Positions 52,696-60,931 of a stretch of 64,000 nucleotides of DNA are shown here, piece after piece. Both the position numbers and the translations under genes were made by a program. The stretch is taken from assembly GCA_006954405.1 (NCBI GenBank), contig LVVQ01000001.1:620001-684000 (forward strand). The letters are read 5' to 3'. The stretch is from Candidatus Methanarcanum hacksteinii (GTDB taxonomy: Archaea > Thermoplasmatota > Thermoplasmata > Methanomassiliicoccales > Methanomethylophilaceae). How positions within the stretch are numbered: the stretch's first letter is position 1; each line of letters starts with the position of its first letter. The notes under the pieces are model-generated. The model ran no database searches. It had not been told where the DNA came from and was given only the letters and a program-made list of their open reading frames with translations.

Positions 52696-52712
52696 TTGGA
52701 TGATACGTCCAA
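52696..52712. promoter_or_regulatory. Operator copy 1 of the chelatase/transport regulon
   Basis: TTGGATGATACGTCCAA; its complement TTGGACGTATCATCCAA differs by one base from the two perfect copies at 56515 and 56556. It lies 9 bp before the NifH-NifD-like start, next to a TATA-like ATATATAT, placed to block both divergent promoters. Confidence 0.75.
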
Positions 52713-52755
52713 TATATATCACACATATATGTTTTACACTCTGGAAGTGAATCGA

Positions 52756-55700
52756 TTGAGTAGGTTGAAGGTTGTCTTCGTTTCCATACAATCCGTTGGT
52801 ATCGATGCGATAAAGAACATAGCGGATTCTTATTCGACAATATCAGGAACAGAGATCGGTCTGTTCGGATACAGCTATGGTGAGCTCAATGACGATAAGT
52901 TACTGTTCAGAGAGATGTTGCATAATGTCTCGAACGCTGACCTGACGATCGTAAGATGTATGTCCGATCCAGACAATCTCAAAAGATTCTCTCTGCTCGA
53001 AGAAGAGATGCGTAATGCGAATGGATATTGCATCGTTCATACAGGGAATGCGGATATCAGGGCGATATATCGCCCATTGTTCAAAGGAACGGATGACGAA
53101 TATTTCGCATTATGCAAATGCATGACGTTGAAAGGTGATGAAAATGAAAAACTCGTTTTCAGATGGATCGAAGAGAGATCCAAAGGAAATGATTTCATCC
53201 CTGAGCCTGTGGTTGTCCCGTGTACAGGGATATATCATTCTGGGAGATTGTATCGCGAAGATGCATGTGAATACCTTCTCTCATTGGATCCATCCAGACC
53301 AACGGTAGGGATAGTCCTTGATTCCAATCTGTGGTTGTATCAGGAGTTTGCGTCGGCGGATGCGCTCATAGCGGATATCGAAGAGCGCGGTATGAACACG
53401 ATCCCGATCCTTTTCTCCAACATGGTCAGCAAAGGCCACGAACTCTACAGGAATTCGGAAGAGGCTCTGACCGAATATTTCGTTGATGATGGAAGGACGA
53501 TGGTCGATGCGATAGTGGTGACCAATGGATTCTCACTTCTAGTGAATTCGAAGACAGGAGGTACGGGATTGGTGACGCCTGAGGAAGAGAATTACCTCAG
53601 ACGTAGACTGAACGTCCCCATGATCCACATAATGACTGTACGCAATTTCTCTGAGTTCTCGGAGGATGTGAGGGGTCTTGAGAAGTCGGATCTATTCACA
53701 CAGGTCGTTTGGCCTGAAGTCGATGGACAGATAATCGCAGTCCCGTATTCTGTGATGGGAAAAGGATCATCGAGACCTACTCCCATAGATGAACGCATAG
53801 ATCACATCGGCAGGATGGTATCCAATTGGGTGACGTTGAAAAGGACGCCGATGAAGGAACGTAAGATAGCTATTCTGATGTATCAGAGCTCATCGTCGAC
53901 TGGAGGCATCGGTTCCGCGGGCGGATTGGATACCGTTGAATCGGTGGCCCGTATTCTGAATGAATTGTATGAATCCGGATATTCTGTCCCGAAGGATCAC
54001 CCGACAACAGGTGCGGAATTGGTCGCGGATCTCATCGAAAAGGGAATAACCAACGATCTGACCTCTGTATCGGATAGGGATATCGACGAACGTTCCGTAG
54101 ATAATGTGAGTGTTGAAAGGTACAAGGAAGGAGTCTTCGACGGATCTCCGGAATTCAATAAGAAAGGAATGTGTAGATGCTGGGGGGAACCGCCAGGAGA
54201 GATCCAAACATCTCGCGGGAGGATAGTGATACCTGGGAAGGTATATGATAATGTATTCGTAGGTTTCCAGCCACCAAGAGCGATGATGGAGGTCATGGAC
54301 AAGGTGATGCACGATCCCGATATCGTGATCCCACATCAGTATTTGGAATACTATCATTGGTTGCAGTATGATTTCGGAGCACAGGCTGTCGTCCATATGG
54401 GGACACATGGTTCCATAGAATGGCTGCCAGGGAAATCGGTAGGCCTGTCGCAATCCTGCTATCCTGATCTCACTCTAGATGCTCTCCCTCATTTCTATCC
54501 ATATCTCATCAACGATCCCGGGGAAGGGATTCAGACGAAACGCAGGACGGAGGCCGTCGTGATAGGACATATGAGTCCTCCGATGGGTTTGGCAGGTTCG
54601 GATGGCGATCTTTCAAGATTGGAATCACTCATCCAAGAATACCTCAGAACGAGGATGTCAATGAGTGAGGACAGAAAGGATACACTTCTGAGTATGATCG
54701 CGGAAGAGTGTGTGAAGAACAGTATATTTGGAGATCTGGGGATCGACGATGATATAGGATTCAATGATTTGGCGACCCACATAGAGCAGATAAACGATTA
54801 CTTGTTCGATTTGAAAGGCAACATAATCCGTACAGGGTTGCATATTCTCGGAGAACCATTGAAGGATCTGCACAAAGATGAGGAGATCTATTCCATCATG
54901 AGATTGAGAAATGGCTCCATACCATCGTTCAGAGAGGCTGCAGCGAATGCATGTAGCATAGATCTCTCCGCTGTTCCGTCGATGTTAAGGGAGGACGGAA
55001 GGACGAACAGTGAGGCGGTGGATGAACTCGATTCCCGTCTGATGACATTTCTTTCGGAACTCAGGTCCACCGGATATTCGTACGACGATGCAAAATCTCT
55101 CATCGAGGATCATTTCGGTGAGTGCGGAGAAGATCTGGAAAAAGCAGTGCGTTTCATCTGTGATACACTCTCACCGAACATCGACAGGACGACCGATGAG
55201 ATGTCGAATCTTCAAGATGGTTTCTGCGGTCAGTTCGTTCCTTCTGGTCCATCGGGCGCTCCTACGCGCAGTGGGGCGGATATATTGCCGACAGGAAGGA
55301 ACTTCTACACATTGGATCCGGAATCCGTACCGACCAGGGCATCATGGGATACAGGATGCCGCATGGCAGAGCAGATGATCTCCAGATTCGTGGACGATAA
55401 GGGCGATTATCCTCACGATATCAGTTTCATCATGTGGGCCACTGATAACATGAAGACGAACGGCGACGATATCGCATATGTCCTCTGGCTCATGGGCGTC
55501 AGACCGATATGGTCCGATACAACGGATCATGTGAATGATCTGGAGGTGGTACCGCTCGAGGAATTGGGAAGGCCACGTTTGGATGTCACCATCCGTATCA
55601 CCGGTCTGTTCAGGGACACATTCCCCAATGCTATCGATCTGATAGACGATGCTGTGAATATGATTGCCGATCTCGATGAATCCGACGATGAGAACTATCT

Positions 55701-56502
55701 TAGAGCAAACCTCAGGAAGGAGATTGCAGAAGATATCAGCAATGGTGTGCCAGAGGATGAGGCGCGTCGTAGAAGTCTGATAAGGATGTTCGGATCGCCG
55801 CCTGGCAACTACGGCGTAGGCGTGGATGTTCTGATCGATTCCGGAAAATGGGATACGACGAAGGATCTTGCCGATGCGTATGTGAATTGGAGTTGTTATG
55901 CATACGGGCGCAATCTCTATGGAACGAGGGAGAAGGAACTCTTCTACAGGAGATTCAGGAAATCTCAGATAACAATCAAGAATATGTCCGATAGAGAGAC
56001 GGACATCTTCGATGTGGATGATGTGTACACCTATCTCGGCGGGATGAATGCATTCGTTCGCGAATATGGCGATAATGAATTGTATTCCGTCATTGGAGAT
56101 GATTCAGATCCAGACAATACGAAACTGAGATCATTGGATGACGAGTGCAGATACGTCTTTAGGAGCAAGGTACTCAATCCGAAATTCTTGAACGGATTGA
56201 AGGAACATGGTTATGCCGGAGTCTCTGTTCTTATGAACATATCGAAATTCATGATTGGATGGGATGGGACCTCTGATTCATTGGACGAATGGATGTATGA
56301 GAAGTATTGTGAGAAATTCCTCTTCGATGAAGCGACGTTGCAATGGATGATGGACAACAACCCCGATGCGGTGAAAGAGATCGTGGAGAATCTCTCTCAG
56401 GCAGAATCCCGCGGGTTCTGGTCACCGGATGATGATACGAAATCAAAGTTGAAGGACATATTCTTGGACTCTGAGAGCAGAATCGAGGAAAGGGGTGCGT
56501 AG
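52756..56502 (+). CDS. cobN: CobN/BchH-family metal chelatase large subunit
   Basis: About 1248 residues, full length for the porphyrin/corrin-binding subunit of class I chelatases (CobN, BchH/ChlH). The signature 'VHMGTHGSIEWLPGKSVGLSQSCYPD', near residue 546, and 'YLINDPGEGIQTKRRTEAVVIGHMSPP' are clear. I favour TTG 52756 because GGAAGTGA lies six bases upstream and the predicted transcript start is near 52740; ATG 52729 is the alternative. It needs AAA+ subunits (ChlI/D or CobS/T), which are not in the window. Metal could be Co, Ni, Mg or Fe; neighbours are nitrogenase-like reductases and a FecCD transporter. Ends in TAG. Confidence 0.9.
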   Translation: MSRLKVVFVSIQSVGIDAIKNIADSYSTISGTEIGLFGYSYGELNDDKLLFREMLHNVSNADLTIVRCMSDPDNLKRFSLLEEEMRNANGYCIVHTGNADIRAIYRPLFKGTDDEYFALCKCMTLKGDENEKLVFRWIEERSKGNDFIPEPVVVPCTGIYHSGRLYREDACEYLLSLDPSRPTVGIVLDSNLWLYQEFASADALIADIEERGMNTIPILFSNMVSKGHELYRNSEEALTEYFVDDGRTMVDAIVVTNGFSLLVNSKTGGTGLVTPEEENYLRRRLNVPMIHIMTVRNFSEFSEDVRGLEKSDLFTQVVWPEVDGQIIAVPYSVMGKGSSRPTPIDERIDHIGRMVSNWVTLKRTPMKERKIAILMYQSSSSTGGIGSAGGLDTVESVARILNELYESGYSVPKDHPTTGAELVADLIEKGITNDLTSVSDRDIDERSVDNVSVERYKEGVFDGSPEFNKKGMCRCWGEPPGEIQTSRGRIVIPGKVYDNVFVGFQPPRAMMEVMDKVMHDPDIVIPHQYLEYYHWLQYDFGAQAVVHMGTHGSIEWLPGKSVGLSQSCYPDLTLDALPHFYPYLINDPGEGIQTKRRTEAVVIGHMSPPMGLAGSDGDLSRLESLIQEYLRTRMSMSEDRKDTLLSMIAEECVKNSIFGDLGIDDDIGFNDLATHIEQINDYLFDLKGNIIRTGLHILGEPLKDLHKDEEIYSIMRLRNGSIPSFREAAANACSIDLSAVPSMLREDGRTNSEAVDELDSRLMTFLSELRSTGYSYDDAKSLIEDHFGECGEDLEKAVRFICDTLSPNIDRTTDEMSNLQDGFCGQFVPSGPSGAPTRSGADILPTGRNFYTLDPESVPTRASWDTGCRMAEQMISRFVDDKGDYPHDISFIMWATDNMKTNGDDIAYVLWLMGVRPIWSDTTDHVNDLEVVPLEELGRPRLDVTIRITGLFRDTFPNAIDLIDDAVNMIADLDESDDENYLRANLRKEIAEDISNGVPEDEARRRSLIRMFGSPPGNYGVGVDVLIDSGKWDTTKDLADAYVNWSCYAYGRNLYGTREKELFYRRFRKSQITIKNMSDRETDIFDVDDVYTYLGGMNAFVREYGDNELYSVIGDDSDPDNTKLRSLDDECRYVFRSKVLNPKFLNGLKEHGYAGVSVLMNISKFMIGWDGTSDSLDEWMYEKYCEKFLFDEATLQWMMDNNPDAVKEIVENLSQAESRGFWSPDDDTKSKLKDIFLDSESRIEERGA

Positions 56503-56514
56503 ACAATCCCTACT

Positions 56515-56531
56515 TTGGATGTATCATCCAA
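56515..56531. promoter_or_regulatory. Operator copy 2 of the chelatase/transport regulon
   Basis: Perfect palindrome TTGGATGTATCATCCAA, extended to 19 bp by flanking T and A. Lies just upstream of a TATA-like ATTTATAC (about 56537-56544). Confidence 0.8.
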
Positions 56532-56555
56532 ATAATATTTATACAACAATGGAAT

Positions 56556-56572
56556 TTGGATGTATCATCCAA
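56556..56572. promoter_or_regulatory. Operator copy 3 of the chelatase/transport regulon
   Basis: Identical TTGGATGTATCATCCAA, 41 bp (about four helical turns) from copy 2 and on the expected transcript start of the binding-protein gene, so the two sites flank the TATA box. Repression by a dimeric metal- or cofactor-sensing protein is the simplest reading. Confidence 0.8.
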
Positions 56573-56584
56573 TAGGGTGTTAAT

Positions 56585-57889
56585 ATGATAAATACAAAGG
56601 CAGTGATTGCAATTGCCGTCGTAGCAATATTAGCTATGGGTGGAATCGGTGTTGCAATTTACAATATGGGTGACAATGGTGGCAACAACGTCACCATCGA
56701 TTCCATTCTTCCAGTATATGGAAATGCGAATAACGACGATAGGATCGATCAAGCAGATATCGACATAATCAACGATATCATCAATGAAAAGAAGAAGGCA
56801 GAGGATTATCCACTCGCCAACGCGAAGTATGATGATAAGATCGACCAAGAGGACATCGAACAGGTGAAGGCGATCATCAACAAGACCGCAACATCCGTCT
56901 GGCACGTCAATACCATCGGAACCAAACAGAATGCAACCGAGAGCAAATGGCCGATCACTTCTGCGTTGTGCACAGCTACTCCCAACGTTGCGGCATTCTT
57001 GGTCATGCTTGGGATCACTGATAAGATCGCAGCTGTGAGTTACGGAGCGACAAGCCAGCCAGATCACGTCATGATGCCTGAGATGAAGGCGAAATTCGCT
57101 AAATCGATCGGAAAATCGACTGGTATCACTTATGATCAGGCTTCACCCTACATCACCAGCGATGGAGTCAGTGCAGTCATCACATCCACTAACGCCACTT
57201 ACATGGCCAATTATGAGGATATGGAGGCCCACAATATCGATGTGATCAGGATCGATGCAACGGGACCTAGTGCGAAGGAGTTCCTCAGCGCCGTCATTTT
57301 CTTGGGATTCATGTTCGATAAGAATGACAACGTTCAGAAGATCGTCGATATGACCAATAAGATCTACAATGCTGTGAACAAAGGACTCGACAAGGTGGAG
57401 AAGAAGGTTGTCGCTATGGCTTCCAACACCACAGGATCGCTCACCGCACCGCCTTCCGATTACACAAAGCTCCTGAAGGCTGCTGGAGCGGAGATCCCTG
57501 ACGATAAGAGATGGACTGGTACCATCAAGATGTCGACTGCTGATTGGATCTATGATGTCACAGTCAACAAGGTCGTCTGCATGAGGACCAGCGGAGGTAT
57601 CGGCGGAGTATGGTACGCAGGAACTCACAATGACACTACGATCAAAGGTGTTTTCGATGCATACAACAAGATGGATGCATACAAGAACAACGAGATCTAC
57701 ATGATAAACGGTGAACTCCCGATGCCATTGAGGCTCGCATATGTAGCACAGGTATTGTATCCTGAGCAGTTCAACAGTGACTTTGCAGACAAGTTCAATG
57801 CGGATTGGTGCAAGGACATCTACGGATTGAACCTTGATTTCAGTAAGCTGAACACAATCTACAAGGTTTCGGATTACAAGGCCGCTTAA
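56585..57889 (+). CDS. Substrate-binding protein of an iron-complex/cobalamin ABC transporter, with dockerin-like repeats
   Basis: 434 residues. N-terminal hydrophobic segment (residues ~5-27) acts as signal or membrane anchor. Residues ~44-98 carry two dockerin/EF-hand-like calcium loops, 'GNANNDDRIDQADI' and 'ANAKYDDKIDQEDI'. The rest is a TroA/BtuF-type helical-backbone binding domain ('LVMLGITDKIAAVSYGA', 'DAYNKMDAYKNNEIYMINGELPMPLRLAYVAQVLYPEQF'). It would capture a metal complex outside the membrane for the two FecCD permeases downstream. Expression is probably repressed through two operators. Confidence 0.88.
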   Translation: MINTKAVIAIAVVAILAMGGIGVAIYNMGDNGGNNVTIDSILPVYGNANNDDRIDQADIDIINDIINEKKKAEDYPLANAKYDDKIDQEDIEQVKAIINKTATSVWHVNTIGTKQNATESKWPITSALCTATPNVAAFLVMLGITDKIAAVSYGATSQPDHVMMPEMKAKFAKSIGKSTGITYDQASPYITSDGVSAVITSTNATYMANYEDMEAHNIDVIRIDATGPSAKEFLSAVIFLGFMFDKNDNVQKIVDMTNKIYNAVNKGLDKVEKKVVAMASNTTGSLTAPPSDYTKLLKAAGAEIPDDKRWTGTIKMSTADWIYDVTVNKVVCMRTSGGIGGVWYAGTHNDTTIKGVFDAYNKMDAYKNNEIYMINGELPMPLRLAYVAQVLYPEQFNSDFADKFNADWCKDIYGLNLDFSKLNTIYKVSDYKAA

Positions 57890-57893
57890 ACAC

Positions 57894-57913
57894 ATCGGGG
57901 AAAAATCCCCGAT
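57894..57913 (+). terminator. Intra-operon hairpin after the binding-protein gene
   Basis: Perfect ATCGGGGA-aaaa-TCCCCGAT followed by CCATTCTTTTTG. Between binding protein and permease genes; a partial terminator or RNA-stabilising stem would give more binding protein than permease, as is usual for such operons. Confidence 0.6.
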
Positions 57914-57931
57914 CCATTCTTTTTGTGTGAT

Positions 57932-59011
57932 ATGATGAACGAGGCAGGCGGGACCGTAGTTGCCGAGTACAAGAGATACATCCTCAGGAAGATAATCTTC
58001 ATAGTAGTATGTGCAACGGTCGCTATCGTCGCATTCGGGATATCCGTCGGTATCGGTGCGCGTCAGATGGAGATTGGCAGAGTCTACGAGCTTCTGTTCA
58101 ATCATATCATGGGCGTCACATACCCTGTGAACAGCACCGATTGGGTTGAGGATGCCGTTATTTGGGATTACAGACTACCAAGGTCTCTGTTCGCATTGCT
58201 CGCTGGTGCTTCATTGGCCGTGGCCGGTGTCGCTATGCAGAGTGTCATGAACAATCCTCTTGCTGATGCATATACGACAGGAGTATCCTCAGGAGCATGT
58301 TTTGGAGTTGCAGTAGCGATTGTATTAGGTTTCACACTGATCCAAAATGAATATTCTAGTATCGCTATCACGATCAATGCATTCCTTTTCGCGATGATAC
58401 CTGTGGCTGCGATCCTTGCGATATCCCCGAGAACTAAATCGCCGGCTACACTCATCCTTGCAGGTATCGCCATCGGTTACATCTTCAACGCCATGAGCAC
58501 GCTTCTCTTGACATCGACGGAAGAGGAGACATTGGCAAGGATCTACGTTTGGCAGATCGGTTCCATCGACGACATAATCTGGAGTAACATCCCGATCGTT
58601 GCTGTAGCTTCTATCATAGGCCTGTTCGTCGTAGGCATGCTCTCAAGAAAGCTCAATGTCCTCAGTTTGGGCGAGACATCCGCCAAAGCCATGGGTGTAA
58701 ACGTTCAGACGATGAGATATATCCTCCTTCTACTGATGGCGTTCATGGTGGCATCCGTCATCAGTTATGCCGGTATCATCGGTTTCGTCGGTTTGGTGTC
58801 TCCACACATAGTTCGTATATTGATCGATTCCGACAATCGTTTCGTTGTCCCTGCATCCGCAATGCTCGGAGCATCGTTGTTGCTTGTCTGTGATATCGTC
58901 TGCCGTCTGATATCGCCGAACGGTTCTATACCTGTCGGTGTCGTGATATCCTTCGTCGGAGCGCCCATCTTCTTATATCTGTTGGTGAGGAAGAATGCAA
59001 ATATTTGGTGA
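57932..59011 (+). CDS. FecCD-type ABC permease, first subunit
   Basis: About 359 residues (ATG 57932 or 57935; a TTG at 57923 is less likely). Around ten membrane helices; family motifs 'DYRLPRSLFALLAGASLAVAGVAMQSVMNNPLADAYTTGVSSGA' and 'GIIGFVGLVSPHIVRILIDSDNR', including the coupling glycine for the ATPase. Imports iron-siderophore, heme or cobamide. The next permease gene starts 17 bases before its stop, so translation is coupled. Confidence 0.93.
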   Translation: MMNEAGGTVVAEYKRYILRKIIFIVVCATVAIVAFGISVGIGARQMEIGRVYELLFNHIMGVTYPVNSTDWVEDAVIWDYRLPRSLFALLAGASLAVAGVAMQSVMNNPLADAYTTGVSSGACFGVAVAIVLGFTLIQNEYSSIAITINAFLFAMIPVAAILAISPRTKSPATLILAGIAIGYIFNAMSTLLLTSTEEETLARIYVWQIGSIDDIIWSNIPIVAVASIIGLFVVGMLSRKLNVLSLGETSAKAMGVNVQTMRYILLLLMAFMVASVISYAGIIGFVGLVSPHIVRILIDSDNRFVVPASAMLGASLLLVCDIVCRLISPNGSIPVGVVISFVGAPIFLYLLVRKNANIW

Positions 59012-60098
59012 TCTTCTCTCACATTTCCGTTTCAAGGATGAATTCATCGACGCAGATGGTTTCATCGCAAAGGGGAAGAGGAAGACCCTTTGTTATTTGA
59101 TATTCATCATACCTCTCGTCATCGCATCGGTTTTCTCCATAAGCGTCTCATTGTATCCGATGACATTCCAGACTGCGATACAAGCGGTCATCGATGCGAT
59201 CAATGGCAAGGAAGCCATAGCGTATGAGGATTGGATCATGAGGGAATTGGTCGTCAACACATACATCCCTCGTGCCATCGCAGGTGTCGCTGTAGGTGCG
59301 ACATTGGCAGTATGCGGTGCCGTGATGCAATCAGCGATCAAGAATCCGCTGGCCGACCCGTATACTACAGGTATCTCCTCAGGCGCCATGTTCGGCATGA
59401 CATTGGCTGTCGTTGCGGGGATATCATTCTTCCCCGGTACCGAATTGGGGAACATCATCAATGCATTCATCTTTGCGTTGATCCCGACAGCGGTCATCAT
59501 CCTGTTCACATTGCGTAGGAAGACCACGCCGACAACCATGATCCTCATAGGGATCGGTGTCATGTATGTATTCACGGCAGCAACCACGCTAATGAAATAC
59601 ACTGCCAGTTCCTCAGACATAGCGAAATTGTATTCATGGGGCATTGGAACGCTTGCTGAAGTGTCGTGGGATTCAATTCCCTTCGTCATAACGGCGGCTT
59701 TTGTTGCTATCGGCGTCTTCATGTACATGAACGGTACGATAAATGTCATCGGAGCCGGCGACAACATCGCCACGGCCCTAGGCGTTAATCCGAAGAGATG
59801 CAGACAATTCATACTCGTAGTGGTGTCCATGTGTACCGCAACGGTCGTCTGTTTCACAGGTACGATCGGTTTCGTCGGATTGATAATCCCGCATGTGGCA
59901 AGGATGTTCTTCGGATCCAATCTGAAATATGTCATTCCAGCATCTGCAGTGCTAGGTGCACTGCTTCTAGTGTGTTCCGATATGATCTCAAGGGTCATCG
60001 GAACCTCAGGGCTCCCAGTCGGTGTCATCACAACGGTCATCGGAAGCCCACTGTTCATCTATTTCCTGGTCAAACAACGCAGAAACGGATGGAGTTGA
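58995..60098 (+). CDS. FecCD-type ABC permease, second subunit
   Basis: 367 residues with about ten membrane helices after a ~30-residue charged N-terminal extension ('GDLLSHFRFKDEFIDADGFIAKGKRK'). Motifs 'TYIPRAIAGVAVGATLAVCGAVMQSAIKNPLADPYTTGISSGAMFG' and 'GTIGFVGLIIPHVARMFFGSNLK' parallel the first subunit, so the channel is probably a heterodimer rather than the homodimer of BtuC. Overlaps the upstream permease by 17 bp, and the ATPase gene starts 4 bp after it. Confidence 0.93.
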   Translation: MQIFGDLLSHFRFKDEFIDADGFIAKGKRKTLCYLIFIIPLVIASVFSISVSLYPMTFQTAIQAVIDAINGKEAIAYEDWIMRELVVNTYIPRAIAGVAVGATLAVCGAVMQSAIKNPLADPYTTGISSGAMFGMTLAVVAGISFFPGTELGNIINAFIFALIPTAVIILFTLRRKTTPTTMILIGIGVMYVFTAATTLMKYTASSSDIAKLYSWGIGTLAEVSWDSIPFVITAAFVAIGVFMYMNGTINVIGAGDNIATALGVNPKRCRQFILVVVSMCTATVVCFTGTIGFVGLIIPHVARMFFGSNLKYVIPASAVLGALLLVCSDMISRVIGTSGLPVGVITTVIGSPLFIYFLVKQRRNGWS

Positions 60099-60102
60099 TA
60101 TC

Positions 60103-60924
60103 ATGAAGTTAAACGTAGAAGAAATGGGATTCAATTATACTGACAAATCTGTTCTTTCGAACATATCGTTCGATGTGGAAGAGCCCCAACTACTTTGCAT
60201 ACTAGGTCCGAACGGTGTCGGGAAATCGACACTGATCCACTGCATAAACCGTATCCTTTCGAGAACTTACGGTACTGTGATGATCAACGATGTGGATGTG
60301 AAGGACTACTCCCTGAAGGATCTCGCGAAGGTCACTGGTTACGTACCTTATTCCGCATCAGATACATTCCCGATGACAGTGGTCGATACTGTCCTTCTGG
60401 GAAGACATCCTCATTCGAATTGGAAATCATCCGAGGATGACATCAGAAAGGTGTACGAGATCCTGGAGATGCTCGGGATATCGGATCTTGCTATGAGACC
60501 ATTCAATATGTTGAGTGCAGGTCAGCATCAGAAGGTGATGTTAGCACGCGGTCTTGCTCAGGAACCAGAGATACTCCTCTTGGATGAGCCTACAGCGAAT
60601 CTCGATGTGAAACATCAGTTGGACGTCACAAGACTCCTCCACAGACTCTCAAGGGAGAAGAGGATAATCGTCGTCATGATATGTCATGACCTCAATATCG
60701 CCTCCAAGTATGCTGATAACATCCTGCTGATGAGTCAAGGTACCATATTCGCAGCAGGGACTCCGAAGGAAGTAATGACGGTGGAGAACATCAAAGAGGT
60801 CTACGATGTCGATTCAGAGGTCATAATGGATGAGGGTCGCCCTCATGTGATCCTAAGGGATGGTTCTTCATACGAGACCAAAGGCGCCATCACAGCAAGA
60901 TGTTCATTGAGATGCGTTGAATGA
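60103..60924 (+). CDS. ABC transporter ATPase for the FecCD permeases
   Basis: 273 residues from ATG 60103 ('MKLNVEEMGFNYTDKSVLSN'); the open frame upstream lies within the permease gene. Walker A 'GPNGVGKST' 35-43, signature 'LSAGQ' 137-141, Walker B 'ILLLDEPTANLD' with E162, H-loop in 'VMICHDLN'. FepC/BtuD-like. Drives uptake through the two permeases. Last gene of the four-gene transport operon; it converges on the exporter genes with a 7-bp gap. Confidence 0.94.
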   Translation: MKLNVEEMGFNYTDKSVLSNISFDVEEPQLLCILGPNGVGKSTLIHCINRILSRTYGTVMINDVDVKDYSLKDLAKVTGYVPYSASDTFPMTVVDTVLLGRHPHSNWKSSEDDIRKVYEILEMLGISDLAMRPFNMLSAGQHQKVMLARGLAQEPEILLLDEPTANLDVKHQLDVTRLLHRLSREKRIIVVMICHDLNIASKYADNILLMSQGTIFAAGTPKEVMTVENIKEVYDVDSEVIMDEGRPHVILRDGSSYETKGAITARCSLRCVE

Positions 60925-60931
60925 TCGAAAA

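Noticed and set aside
56500..56535. Pyrrolysine read-through of the chelatase TAG stop
   Set aside because: The following frame runs into the operator and stops at TAA within about ten codons, so it is an ordinary stop.
57143..58105. 320-codon minus-strand frame across the binding-protein gene
   Set aside because: Antisense shadow; the sense strand encodes a recognisable protein and the frame has no homology I can see.
59093..60058. 321-codon open frame on the minus strand opposite the second FecCD permease
   Set aside because: It is the antisense of a clear permease gene; composition mirrors the hydrophobic codons and no domain is recognisable.
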